This document shows positions 46,116 through 54,950 of a stretch of 64,000 nucleotides of DNA, one piece after another; position 1 is the first letter of the stretch, and each line of letters begins with the position of its first letter. The position numbers and the translations under genes were made by a program. A model generated the notes under the pieces. It was not told the origin of the DNA. It worked only from the letters and a program-made list of their open reading frames with translations, and made no database searches. Source of the DNA: Vibrio echinoideorum (GTDB lineage Bacteria; Pseudomonadota; Gammaproteobacteria; Enterobacterales; Vibrionaceae); NCBI RefSeq assembly GCF_024347455.1, contig NZ_AP025484.1, positions 496,001 through 560,000 on the forward strand. Reading direction: 5' to 3'.

Positions 46116-46532
46116 TTACGCGTGAATTACGGCGTAGCCGACACACTTGTAAACACAACTTTTAACCTCTTGTTCATCACCTTGTATTGAATCAAATAGG
46201 CCTTTAACACCATCAAGCTTAGGTATTATTGGACCCGCAGTTAGGATTGCTTTCTTAAACCTTGAATTGTTGTCGAACGCCTCAGTCCAAGATTGGTAGA
46301 ACGCCTCTGCTGATTCAAATTTGAGTGGTTGTTTGATGATCTCTACATACTTTGATACTAACTCTAAAGCGAGATCTTCCTTACGCTTGAAGTGTGTATT
46401 GATGCCACTACGTGAAATAACCGCTTGTTTAGACAACCGGGTAAATGTTGCAGCATCAAAGCCTTCATTCAAGGTAATATCAAAGGCCGCCTCAATAATT
46501 CTTCTTTTTGTATTTTCTGCTTTTTCGCTCAT
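46116..46532 (-). CDS. short TetR family regulator
   Basis: A 138-residue protein with a normal TetR DNA-binding head (TKRRIIEAAFDITLNEGFDAATFTRLSKQAVISRSGINTHF, split across residues 8-48). The ligand domain is short and ends at VGYAVIHA, about 50 residues below the usual TetR length. It may be C-terminally truncated or a naturally small member. It starts 29 bases after the yajD stop on the same strand, probably co-transcribed. The start lacks a strong ribosome site. Confidence 0.75.
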   Translation of the reverse strand: MSEKAENTKRRIIEAAFDITLNEGFDAATFTRLSKQAVISRSGINTHFKRKEDLALELVSKYVEIIKQPLKFESAEAFYQSWTEAFDNNSRFKKAILTAGPIIPKLDGVKGLFDSIQGDEQEVKSCVYKCVGYAVIHA

Positions 46533-46561
46533 TCGCTACGAACCCGAACTTTAGTAGAAAG

Positions 46562-46906
46562 CTATTTCTTCATCAATTTTGCTAGATCGGCAAATGGATT
46601 GTGCGTTGCTGATTGATGATCGTCTAAACGGGCCTTTGCATCAACGCCGTAGCGGTCATGGTCCGTGTATTTTGAGTGCTCATGATCGTGACAGTACAGG
46701 CACAATAGTTCCCAGTTACTGCCGTCTTCAGGGTTGTTTGTATGGTCGTGGTCCACGTGGTGAACGGTAAGTTCTCTTAAGTTTGAGTAAACAAATTCAC
46801 GTGCACATTTACCACAAACCCATGGGTACAGTTTTAGAGCCTTTTCGCGGTAGCCTTTCTCTTGGCGAGCGTACGCTGCACTCGATCCTGTAAAATCTGA
46901 AGACAT
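46562..46906 (-). CDS. yajD: HNH nuclease family protein YajD
   Basis: A 114-residue protein very close to E. coli YajD (115). It has two zinc-type pairs, CGKC and CLYC, and the HNH core ELTVHHVDHDHTNNPEDGSNWELLC in segments around residues 50-75, followed by HDHEHSKY. A nucleic-acid cutting role is expected from the fold, but the physiological role is unknown. The ATG at 46906 has AGGA eight bases upstream; the TTG at 46912 is less likely. Confidence 0.93.
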   Translation of the reverse strand: MSSDFTGSSAAYARQEKGYREKALKLYPWVCGKCAREFVYSNLRELTVHHVDHDHTNNPEDGSNWELLCLYCHDHEHSKYTDHDRYGVDAKARLDDHQSATHNPFADLAKLMKK

Positions 46907-47182
46907 TGTCAAATTCCTATTTATTGTAATACGCCGATTTTATCACAGCTTTCTTGAAGCTGTAGAAATGTCGTCACTAAATCAAGCTTTGCACTAACCA
47001 ACATTTGAGTGGGCTTTTGAGCGCTCACTTACCTTTTGCATAAGACTCCTTTGAAAGCGGGTTATGACTTTCTGGAATAAGCCATGCTTAACAGTTTGAA
47101 AATAAATCGTATTTAGGGGTTTTAACTCAGAGTCGGTGACCTAATATCAATTAAAGCTACCCCCTATTAATAAGGAAATATC

Positions 47183-48040
47183 ATGTCAGAACAATACACT
47201 CCGCCAAAAGTCTGGGTTAACGACACCGATGGTGGAAATAAATGGGCGAATATCAACAGTCCAGAATCTGGCGCTCGGTTTGATAAAGCTCTTTCCGTTG
47301 GTGAACATGCTTTACAGCTGTATTCTCTGGGAACACCTAATGGCCAGAAAGTGACTATTCTGTTGGAAGAGTTACTAGCGCTAGGTGTAAAAGAAGCTGA
47401 ATATGATGCGTACTTGATCAATATTGGTGAGTCGGACCAGTTTTCTTCTGGCTTTGTTGGCGTAAACTCAAACTCGAAGATTCCAGCTCTTGTTGATAAA
47501 TCTGGCGATGAAGATGTCAATGTTTTTGAATCTGCGTCTATCTTGATGCACTTAGCTGAAAAATTTGGTCACTTCTTACCTAAAGAGGGGGCGACTAGAA
47601 CGCAAACTATCAACTGGTTGTTTTGGGCGCAAGGTTCAGCACCATTCCTCGGCGGTGGCTTCGGTCATTTTTATTCCTACGCTGATGAGAAGCAAGAGTA
47701 CCCCATTAACCGCTTTGCGATGGAAGCGAAGCGCCAACTAGACGTGTTAGACAAACAACTGGCAAATAACACCTTTGTTGCCGGTGAAGAGTTAAGTATT
47801 GCTGATATCGCTATCTGGCCTTGGTATGGCAACCTTGTACTAGGCAATATATATGATGCAGCAGAGTTTCTACAGGTTGAGTCTTACACCAACGTGGTAC
47901 GCTGGGCTAAGCAATTAGAGGCGCGTGAAGGCTTCCAACGCGGCCGAGTGGTTAACCGCTCATGGGGCGAAGAATGGGAACAAGTACCCGAGCGTCATAG
48001 CGCTGAAGATATTGATCGTGTTTTAAAGCTACGCCCGTAG
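47183..48040 (+). CDS. yghU: glutathione transferase-like disulfide reductase YghU
   Basis: A 285-residue Nu-class glutathione S-transferase-like protein (E. coli YghU 288). The N-terminal thioredoxin-like half has LYSLGTPNGQKVTILLEELLALG; Thr/Asn replace the usual Tyr/Ser/Cys catalytic residue, as in this class. The helical C-terminal half has FLGGGFGHFYSYA and DIAIWPWYGNLVLG. E. coli YghU binds two glutathiones and reduces organic disulfides. AAGGA before the ATG supports the start. It is monocistronic. Confidence 0.93.
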   Translation: MSEQYTPPKVWVNDTDGGNKWANINSPESGARFDKALSVGEHALQLYSLGTPNGQKVTILLEELLALGVKEAEYDAYLINIGESDQFSSGFVGVNSNSKIPALVDKSGDEDVNVFESASILMHLAEKFGHFLPKEGATRTQTINWLFWAQGSAPFLGGGFGHFYSYADEKQEYPINRFAMEAKRQLDVLDKQLANNTFVAGEELSIADIAIWPWYGNLVLGNIYDAAEFLQVESYTNVVRWAKQLEAREGFQRGRVVNRSWGEEWEQVPERHSAEDIDRVLKLRP

Positions 48041-48307
48041 TTATTTAAAGCAATAGTTACAATACATCGCTAGAGTTTGTTTTCGGTTGATTCGGATAGC
48101 AAACTCTAGTTTTCAGTTCGATCGTTTCTTGTCATTCCTATTCTCTAATTCCTTTTTCTATAAATATCCTCTTCGACAGTTCTCAATCCCGAACCAATAT
48201 TTTTCATTTTCAACTCATTTATCTTATTGATTAATAAGTACTTAGCTTGTTATCTCTCGATTGGTTGCTTTGCTTTCTAATACTTTGTTACATTTCAGAG
48301 ATTAACA

Positions 48308-48339
48308 AATTATTGTTATGTTATAACATAACAATAATT
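48308..48339. promoter_or_regulatory. 32-bp perfect palindrome, putative Zur box
   Basis: AATTATTGTTATGTTA followed by its exact reverse complement. The core TGTTATAACA is close to the gammaproteobacterial Zur consensus (half-sites TGTTATA/TATAACA), although the half-sites overlap more tightly here. It ends 32 bases before the start of a His-rich outer-membrane protein gene and zinc-uptake genes. The rest of the gap (48041-48307) is AT-rich with no gene seen. Confidence 0.7.
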
Positions 48340-48371
48340 GATCGATAATGTACTTTTAAAAGGAAGATGTT

Positions 48372-49508
48372 GTGAATAAGAAATTGGTTTCTCTAGCGGT
48401 TGGTAGCATTCTCGTTTCCCCTGTTTTTGCCGACACGCTGTCGAATCCTCAGATTGGTGTTGTACTTGATGGTTATTATCAAGATGGGCAGCGTAATAAC
48501 TCTGAACGAGAAGAAGGTTTCGGCCTTGGTCATACTGAACTTAATATGTCCGCCAATATTGACGACAAGTTTTATGGTTCGTTAACGACGGTAATCGAGA
48601 CTCATGATGATGAAACGGAATTGCTATTAGAAGAAGCTTTCATTGAAACATTGACGATGCCTTACGGTTTAAGCATTCGAGGCGGACGTTTCTTATCTGA
48701 TTTCGGTTACCTGAATAACCAACACATGCATACCGATAGCTTTGTTGCGCGTCCTGCGGCTTACCGTACTTTCTTGGGTTCGCATTATTACGATGATGGT
48801 GTTCGTGCAAACATTGTTCTTCCTACAGATCTGTATGTGAAGTTTGGTATTGAAGCGCTAAGTGGTAGCAAGATGTCTTCTGTTGATGATGCATCAGATG
48901 TGGGTGTTTACACTACAACTCTTAAGCTGGGTGACGACTTTTCAGAGTCATCAAGCTGGCAGTTTGGTTTGAGCTACTTACGCAATGAAAATGGTAAAGT
49001 TCGTGAGTTTGGAGACCATGATCACGGGCATGACCATGACCACGATCATAGCCACGGCGCTGCTGTAACTGGCTCAAACCTATACGGTGCTGACTTTGTA
49101 TGGAAGTGGGCTCCAAACGGTAACTACAAGTACCAAAACTTTACGCTTGCGGCTGAGTACATGTTGTTAGATGGCATCGTTGATGACAAATACAAAAATG
49201 ATGCGGAATCACCAGATACGCTCGCAGGCTACTATGTATCGGGTGTCTACCGATTCAGCCCTAGTTGGTCAGCAGGCATGCGCTACGGTGAAGCGGAAAG
49301 CTATGATGGTCATGCACATGGTGACCACATGCACTTTACTGCAATGAACGACAAAGAAGCGGACGCAATGGTCGCTTGGGATTCGTCTCATTTTGGTACA
49401 GTTAGAGCACAATACTCTCGCGTTGAAAACCAAAGTAAAGATACAGACAACGTATTTACGCTTCAGTATGTGATGACCTTTGGGGCGCACGGTGCTCATG
49501 CATTCTAG
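48372..49508 (+). CDS. His-rich outer-membrane protein, putative zinc-uptake channel
   Basis: A 378-residue barrel-type protein with signal peptide MNKKLVSLAVGSILVSPVFA, cut before Asp21. Strand-like stretches run throughout, and the end is TLQYVMTFG plus a short His tail. A histidine cluster, GDHDHGHDHDHDHSHG, lies at ~214-229 and would face outside or the periplasm as a metal-binding loop. More His occur at ~315-330 (GHAHGDHMH). The start is GTG with AAGGAAG upstream. It is the first gene of an operon with ZnuA- and ZnuB-like genes behind a Zur-like palindrome, so it is likely used for zinc entry across the outer membrane. Confidence 0.8.
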   Translation: MNKKLVSLAVGSILVSPVFADTLSNPQIGVVLDGYYQDGQRNNSEREEGFGLGHTELNMSANIDDKFYGSLTTVIETHDDETELLLEEAFIETLTMPYGLSIRGGRFLSDFGYLNNQHMHTDSFVARPAAYRTFLGSHYYDDGVRANIVLPTDLYVKFGIEALSGSKMSSVDDASDVGVYTTTLKLGDDFSESSSWQFGLSYLRNENGKVREFGDHDHGHDHDHDHSHGAAVTGSNLYGADFVWKWAPNGNYKYQNFTLAAEYMLLDGIVDDKYKNDAESPDTLAGYYVSGVYRFSPSWSAGMRYGEAESYDGHAHGDHMHFTAMNDKEADAMVAWDSSHFGTVRAQYSRVENQSKDTDNVFTLQYVMTFGAHGAHAF

Positions 49509-50430
49509 GAAACTCCTACTTACAATGGCAGCAGGTGTTGCCATTGTATCCTCATCTATAGTTGTATCTTCGCCTGCGATGGCGTTGAACATCTTCGTCT
49601 GTGAGCAAGAGTGGAAGGCTCTGATACATAACCACGCTCCTGACGCCAACATCTACTCGGCGACTACAGCTAAGCAAGACCCGCACTATGTTCAGGCAAG
49701 ACCGTCACTTATTGCCAAGATGCGCCAAGCCGATTTGGCGATGTGTTCTGGTGCTGAATTGGAAGTGGGTTGGTTGCCGATGTTACAAATACGAAGTGGT
49801 AACCCAGCCGTACAAAATAACGCGTCGAGCATGCTGTATGCGAGTGACTTTGTACGCATGTTGGATACTCATGATCATGTCGATCGCAGTATGGGCGACA
49901 TTCATGCACACGGTAATCCTCACGTACATTTTGCTGCTAACGACATTATTCCTATTTCCAGAGAAGTAACCAAACGGCTGCAAGCTATCGACCCCGAGAA
50001 TGCGCATATTTATATGCGAAATGGCATGAAGTTTCGTGCCCATTGGCGTCAAAAGATCGCAGATTGGGGAAGCAAAATTGAACCGTTACAAGGAAAGAAG
50101 GTAGTTGGTTACCATGCTACCTACCGCTATCTATTTGATTGGTTAAAGATAGAACAGGTTGCTGACTTAGAACCTAAACCGGGGATATCGCCGACTACAT
50201 CACACCTCCAGTCACTGACGAAGTTAGACCCGGCCTCGTTTGATGCGATTGTGTATTCATCACATCAAGATCAGCGTCCAGCCAATTGGTTTAACCAACA
50301 AACCGGTAAACCTATGATTCAGTTACCCCTTACGGTTTCAGAAGGTCAGAGCCTAGATGAGATGTACGAGCAAGTGATCGATGAATTGTTGGATATGTTG
50401 GTCGATTCAGATATGTCTCAGAGATCGTGA
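49498..50430 (+). CDS. metal ABC transporter substrate-binding protein, ZnuA-like
   Basis: A 310-residue cluster-9 (ZnuA/PF01297) binding protein. The signal peptide ends at SSPAMA. The family signature TTAKQDPHYVQARPSLI gives metal ligand His63. A His-rich mobile loop follows (HDHVDRSMGDIHAHGNPHVHF, in two parts), and VVGYHATYRYLFDWL and LEPKPGISPT give the second-lobe ligands. It overlaps the outer-membrane gene by 11 bases and the permease by one base (TGATG), so the three genes are one transcription unit. Confidence 0.88.
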   Translation: MHSRKLLLTMAAGVAIVSSSIVVSSPAMALNIFVCEQEWKALIHNHAPDANIYSATTAKQDPHYVQARPSLIAKMRQADLAMCSGAELEVGWLPMLQIRSGNPAVQNNASSMLYASDFVRMLDTHDHVDRSMGDIHAHGNPHVHFAANDIIPISREVTKRLQAIDPENAHIYMRNGMKFRAHWRQKIADWGSKIEPLQGKKVVGYHATYRYLFDWLKIEQVADLEPKPGISPTTSHLQSLTKLDPASFDAIVYSSHQDQRPANWFNQQTGKPMIQLPLTVSEGQSLDEMYEQVIDELLDMLVDSDMSQRS

Positions 50431-51230
50431 TGTTGATGGAATATAGTTGGCTGGCACCTGCAGTTTTGTGTGGCTTAATCGCGTTAGTCGGTAACATTGT
50501 ACTTGGGGAGCAAGTTCTCAAGCGACAAATTATTTTTATCGATTTAGCGGTCGCACAAGTCGCGGCTTTAGGTGCCGCTTTGAGTCAGTATTGGCTGAGC
50601 CGTTATGCGTTGTTTAGCGGCTCTTGGCTTGGCGAGATGATTGGCCCGTGGGTTATGTCATTACTGCTTTGCGGACTAATCGCACTAATGGATAAGCGTT
50701 ACAAACAACACTTAGAACCTATGATAGGCAGTTTGTTTGTGGTGTCTGCTTCGCTAGCTATTCTATTGGTCAGCAAAGATCCTCATGGTGCCGATTTTAT
50801 CCAAGGCATTCTCAACGGGCAGTTATTGTGGTCTACCTGGGATGATGTGTGGCCGTTGGCAATAATCACGACTGCAATGTTGGTGTTGATTCGCGTAAAG
50901 CCTGAGTTTATGCAGGGTAGTGGTTTCTATCTCATCTTTGCTATTCTGATGCCGATCACCGTGAAGCTGACAGGGATTTATTTGGAGTTCGCTTTGTTGG
51001 TTATCCCGGCATTGTGCGCGGCCGCATTAAAAGGCCTACGTTTTTTCATCGCGAGTATTGGGATTGGAACGGTTGGCATTTTATCGGGATTAGCTATGTC
51101 GGCTTATTACGATTTACCGAGTGGTGCGAGTATTGTCATCATGCTGTTTTTAGCGGGGCTAATCTTTAATATTGTGTCCCAGTTGATTAGACGTAAGTGC
51201 ATGGCTAGTTCGACAAAAACTTGCTTTTAG
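50430..51230 (+). CDS. metal ABC transporter permease, ZnuB-like
   Basis: A 266-residue ABC-3 family membrane subunit with about eight helices. Family markers are LGEQVLKRQIIFIDLAVAQVAALGAAL, GILNGQLLWSTWDDV and LEFALLVIPALCAAAL. The start overlaps the binding-protein stop. No ABC ATPase gene follows: the next gene, 151 bases on, is unrelated. The permease must therefore borrow an ATPase such as ZnuC from another locus, or be non-functional. Confidence 0.88.
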   Translation: MLMEYSWLAPAVLCGLIALVGNIVLGEQVLKRQIIFIDLAVAQVAALGAALSQYWLSRYALFSGSWLGEMIGPWVMSLLLCGLIALMDKRYKQHLEPMIGSLFVVSASLAILLVSKDPHGADFIQGILNGQLLWSTWDDVWPLAIITTAMLVLIRVKPEFMQGSGFYLIFAILMPITVKLTGIYLEFALLVIPALCAAALKGLRFFIASIGIGTVGILSGLAMSAYYDLPSGASIVIMLFLAGLIFNIVSQLIRRKCMASSTKTCF

Positions 51231-51381
51231 CTGAAGGTTTTACTTGGTAGTGATTGCGAGTGTATACGTGGACATGGAGTATTATTTAGAACCAGAAGCG
51301 TTGGCATATTATATTTAGATTTAGCTATTAAAGGCGGTTTAGGTATAAAATCGCAACATCATAATTCTAAAGGATGGTGCC

Positions 51382-51705
51382 ATGTACCACGGTCATATCT
51401 ATTTCCCTCTGCGATTTGCAGAGCAAGCAGAAACACTGCGTCAGAAGATCCTATCAGAACGTAAAGATGTGTTAGAGACTTTCCCATTAATACAGCGTTT
51501 GGTTGGCCCACATAAGATGCCAATGTTTGAGATTCACTTTGTGAACAAAGAGTCGGGTATTATTGAGTGGCTTGAGCAAGAGCGCGGTGATATGTCGGTT
51601 CTAATTCACCCAGTAACAGGTGGTGAAGAAACTTTGGATCACACAGTACGAGCGACATGGCTTGGTCGTGAGCTGGGTGTATTTGAAGACACGCTAAGTA
51701 GCTAA
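51382..51705 (+). CDS. DOPA 4,5-dioxygenase family protein
   Basis: A 107-residue small cytoplasmic protein with the family's histidine motifs YHGHIYFP, VGPHKMPMFEIHF and VLIHPVTG, and DHTVRATWLG at the end. Relatives include extradiol dioxygenase-like proteins from fungi and plants; bacterial members mostly lack a proven substrate. AAAGGATGG lies close before the ATG. It is encoded alone after the zinc operon. Confidence 0.85.
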   Translation: MYHGHIYFPLRFAEQAETLRQKILSERKDVLETFPLIQRLVGPHKMPMFEIHFVNKESGIIEWLEQERGDMSVLIHPVTGGEETLDHTVRATWLGRELGVFEDTLSS

Positions 51706-51716
51706 TTTAATTCGCG

Positions 51717-51768
51717 CCCGACAGTACGTACCTAATCAACGTACTTAGTAAATATCGTTGCTGTCGGG
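51717..51768. other. nested hairpin downstream of the dioxygenase-like gene
   Basis: CCCGACAG (51717-51724) pairs with CTGTCGGG (51761-51768). Inside it, AGTACGT (51723-51729) pairs with ACGTACT (51739-51745), sharing two bases with the outer stem. It may be a transcript end without a T-run, or a protein-binding cruciform. Confidence 0.45.
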
Positions 51769-51814
51769 TGTGCCAGATTCACTAACTTTTTGAACTATAT
51801 TCTTCTTTAAATAA

Positions 51815-51967
51815 CTAGCTTCTCCAGCTATTCCCTAGTAACAGCGATACCGCTACTGAAACACCTAATGCGATTAAAATATTAGGTAAGTAAAGTCCCC
51901 AAATCGCGACACAAACTGCCACTGTTACAACAGCCCACAATAGCGTTTCTAATATCCAAGTGCCCAT
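51815..51967 (-). CDS. small membrane protein (50 aa)
   Basis: A 50-residue frame beginning MGTWILETLLWAVVTVAVC with two hydrophobic segments (ETLLWAVVTVAVCVAIWGLY; NILIALGVSVAVSLLLG) and the polar end NSWRS. A clear AGGAG lies eight bases before the ATG. It is probably a two-helix inner-membrane hairpin. No family is recognised. It lies between the dioxygenase-like gene and the sensor kinase, on the strand of the latter. Confidence 0.7.
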   Translation of the reverse strand: MGTWILETLLWAVVTVAVCVAIWGLYLPNILIALGVSVAVSLLLGNSWRS

Positions 51968-52055
51968 AAAATTACTCCTAACTAGATTGTGCGACTAGCA
52001 TAACCAAGCAAGGGTAAACTTTTGGTCACCATCAAATAACCATTTGGGCAAATCG

Positions 52056-53348
52056 CTACAGCATGACTTTAACGATGAACTCATTGTTGTTGGTTTTATG
52101 AGTAAACTGCCAACCTTGGTTCTGACAAACGCGATCAATGAGCTCTAGGCCGATACCAAAAGAGGTTTGCTGTTCAGAACCGTTTGCCATATTTGGATCT
52201 TCCAAGCGGTTGATTACCTCGAATTGCTTTTCTGTCAGCGTAATGCTGATAGATCCGCTGCCACCATGTTGAAATGCATTTCGGACTAGGTTGGTGATCA
52301 CAACATCAGTTAACTCGCGGGGGAGGGCATGTTCTTGTTGAGCAACGTTGATTTGGATATCTACTTCTTTGTTTTTTAAAAGGTAACGTTGACTTTCGAT
52401 AATGTTATTGAGCAGGGGCTCTAGCTTGATTTGCTCATAGTTGGTTTCCATTTCGCTATTACGACTCATCCACAGCAGAGTCGTCACCAAGGCTTTCATG
52501 TTGGTGGCTGAGCGTTGGATTCGCGCTACCGCCCGTTGACCACTATTAGGAATGCTTTCAGACAACCGAACCAACATATCGCCACTGGCTGAAATAGTAG
52601 CAATAGGTGTTCTTAACTCGTGGCTCGCGGCTCTTAAGAAGAAGCTCTCACGTTCATTGGCTTGACGTTCACCTTGAACGCTTTTAACAAGTTGCGAAGC
52701 TAACTGGTCGATTTCTTTATAGCGAAATTGAGTTAGCCCTTGGGTGTTGTTCACATCAAGAGATTCAGACCATTTGGATAAGGTAATGATCGGTTTGGTG
52801 ACTCGGTGTATCAGAAGGCGAATGATCAAAAATACCAAGAGTAAAAGGGCACCGATAGCGATAAAGGCGTTGTTAATTTGAGCTACAGAGTCAGGCGGGT
52901 TTAGCTCGAATAGATTCAAGTAAATCGCTTCATCGTATTCAGAAATGATGTACAAAACTTCTTCTCCACCTGAAATATTATGCTTGGCGGCGTAGAGATA
53001 TTGCCCTGACTCATTGTTCGATGAAGGCGCGTAGTGTTCATAAATAGCGTCATTCTGAAATGCTTTCCAGTCAAAGGCTTGCTGAAACTTAGTTGGCACA
53101 TCTGAGTTGTTTAGAAACGCTTGAAACGTTGGGTTTTGATAGTGCGGTAGTTGCCCTGTTTCGAGGTAATGTTGTTCTGCGACTTCTAATTCATACAGGA
53201 ATCCATACTTTGTCGATTCATTGAGGCCAATTTGGTAGCTTTGAGACACCATCAAACTGTAGATGGCGGTGAGCAACACGACGATGCCAAATAAGTAGAG
53301 GTAGATATCACGTTTAATGCTGACCCGATTCATCGTCGCCTGTTTCAT
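52056..53348 (-). CDS. two-component sensor histidine kinase
   Basis: A 430-residue inner-membrane kinase. TM1 ~14-33, periplasmic sensor ~34-155, TM2 ~160-185 (AIGALLLLVFLIIRLLI), HAMP ~186-235, HisKA with His243 (AASHELRTPIA), and HATPase with the N-box LVRNAFQHG and a short G-region FGIGLEL. It is the last gene of a four-gene unit; its start overlaps the regulator stop (TAATG). The ligand is unknown. Co-transcribed envelope proteins suggest it watches membrane or envelope state. Confidence 0.9.
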   Translation of the reverse strand: MKQATMNRVSIKRDIYLYLFGIVVLLTAIYSLMVSQSYQIGLNESTKYGFLYELEVAEQHYLETGQLPHYQNPTFQAFLNNSDVPTKFQQAFDWKAFQNDAIYEHYAPSSNNESGQYLYAAKHNISGGEEVLYIISEYDEAIYLNLFELNPPDSVAQINNAFIAIGALLLLVFLIIRLLIHRVTKPIITLSKWSESLDVNNTQGLTQFRYKEIDQLASQLVKSVQGERQANERESFFLRAASHELRTPIATISASGDMLVRLSESIPNSGQRAVARIQRSATNMKALVTTLLWMSRNSEMETNYEQIKLEPLLNNIIESQRYLLKNKEVDIQINVAQQEHALPRELTDVVITNLVRNAFQHGGSGSISITLTEKQFEVINRLEDPNMANGSEQQTSFGIGLELIDRVCQNQGWQFTHKTNNNEFIVKVML

Positions 53349-54019
53349 TATGGCTCCTCGTGCAATACGACACCGATGCCGTGTACGGTATGAATTAGCT
53401 TTGAATTAAAGGGCGCATCAACTACTTGGCGAAGTTTAAACAAATGTGCTTTAACGCTATCAGAACTTGGCATTTCATCTTCCCATGCTTCTTCAAGCTT
53501 GGCTTTGCTCACCACATTAGGGCTGTTTCGCACTAACATTACGAGCATTCGCCAGCATACAGGAGAGAGCTTCAATAGCTTGTCGCCTCTAACAGCTTGG
53601 TGCTTGTCCAAGTCCAGTTTGAGATCCGCTACCGACAGAGAAGTCACCGAACCTTGAGAACGACGCACTAGCGCCATGAGCCGTACTTTTAGCTCTTCCA
53701 TTGCAAAAGGCTTCACTAAATAGTCGTCCGATCCAACCTCGAAGCCAGCGATCTTGTCTTGCAACGTATCTCTCGCCGTTAACATCAGAATGGGTGTAGT
53801 AACGCCTTGCTGTCGAAGTGACTGACACACATCGAGTCCATCCATTTTAGGCATGTTGATGTCGGTGAGGATAATGTCATATTGCCCCTCTAAGGCGAGG
53901 TTAAGCCCTGCTGCGCCGTTATAGGCAAAGTCGAATTCAAACCCATCGAGTTCCATATAATCTGCAATGGCTTCTGCTAAGTCACTGTCGTCTTCAATCA
54001 ACAGGGCGTTAATGCTCAT
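53348..54019 (-). CDS. OmpR family response regulator
   Basis: A 223-residue protein: receiver domain with acidic pocket LIEDDSD and phospho-acceptor Asp53 (ILTDINMPKMDG), Lys in YLVKPFAMEEL, then a winged-helix output domain (~130-223). The ATG at 54019 has AAGGAT upstream and starts the receiver properly; the longer frame from 54127 adds 36 unrelated residues. It is translationally coupled to the kinase that follows. Confidence 0.92.
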   Translation of the reverse strand: MSINALLIEDDSDLAEAIADYMELDGFEFDFAYNGAAGLNLALEGQYDIILTDINMPKMDGLDVCQSLRQQGVTTPILMLTARDTLQDKIAGFEVGSDDYLVKPFAMEELKVRLMALVRRSQGSVTSLSVADLKLDLDKHQAVRGDKLLKLSPVCWRMLVMLVRNSPNVVSKAKLEEAWEDEMPSSDSVKAHLFKLRQVVDAPFNSKLIHTVHGIGVVLHEEP

Positions 54020-54111
54020 AAGTATCCTTACTTTGTTTCTCGTTCTCTTTTCCAAGCCCAAATAGGCGGCTGAATAAGAAGTTGTAATCGGTAGTTCCAA
54101 TTTGGCGCATG

Positions 54112-54939
54112 TCATAATTGTTGGCACAGTTTAACGTAGCCGTGGAAATATACCTTAAATGGGTTCACAGAGTTGATTCGAGGAATGACGCCATAGGTGA
54201 CTTCTTGCTCTTCTTTGGCAAAAGTACCGAACATGCGATCCCAAATGATCAGTATTCCAGCATAGTTTTTATCAAGATACTGTTTGTTGGTCGCATGGTG
54301 GACTCTGTGGTGTGAAGGCGTATTAAACACCGCTTCGACAGGGTGAGGAAGTCGTCTAACGGTTTCAGTGTGCAATAGCGTTTGGAACAGCTGAACAAAT
54401 GTTTCACACATCAGGACAACAAATGGGTTAAAGCCAAGCAAAATGAGTGGCAGATAAAAGAAGAATGGGAATAACCAATCTAATGGCCCAAAGCGATAGG
54501 CGACCGAAATGTTAAAGTAAGGCGAGCTATGGTGAACTGAGTGGGTTCCCCATGCGAAACCGTTGCTGTGTAGGAAGCGATGCTCCCAATAGTATGCTAA
54601 ATCAGCCAGGATCAAACAACCAAGAATAGTCCAACCTGTTATCGGCAGTTGAGTCAGACTAAAGTTCTCGAAAGCGTAAACAAAAGCGCCGATATAGGCT
54701 AACCCGACAAAGAAAACAGTCACCAACAAGAAAAATAGTGTGGCTAAGTTCGTCGCACTATCACCCAGCATGTTCCAGCTGAGTTTTTTCTTAAACGCAT
54801 AGCGGATAAGTTCAAATATAAACAGACCCAGAGCAAGCAATAGAAAGTTGTCATCGACCCAACTCTCGGTAAAGATGATGCTCGTTTCTGTGAATGTTTG
54901 AGAGAGAAAATTCCCAATGCTATCCATAGTGAAATCCAT
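54112..54939 (-). CDS. sterol desaturase / fatty acid hydroxylase family protein
   Basis: A 275-residue integral membrane di-iron enzyme. The three histidine boxes are His120-x3-His124 (HRFLH), His133-x2-HH137 (HSVHH), and HHRVHH around residue 215. Four or more membrane helices surround them. Family members oxidise C-H bonds in lipids; the substrate here is unknown. AAAGGAT precedes the ATG. It lies 12 bases after the secreted-protein gene and 92 before the response regulator, so lipid modification and the two-component system are probably one regulon. Confidence 0.9.
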   Translation of the reverse strand: MDFTMDSIGNFLSQTFTETSIIFTESWVDDNFLLLALGLFIFELIRYAFKKKLSWNMLGDSATNLATLFFLLVTVFFVGLAYIGAFVYAFENFSLTQLPITGWTILGCLILADLAYYWEHRFLHSNGFAWGTHSVHHSSPYFNISVAYRFGPLDWLFPFFFYLPLILLGFNPFVVLMCETFVQLFQTLLHTETVRRLPHPVEAVFNTPSHHRVHHATNKQYLDKNYAGILIIWDRMFGTFAKEEQEVTYGVIPRINSVNPFKVYFHGYVKLCQQL

Positions 54940-54950
54940 AACTAAATCCT

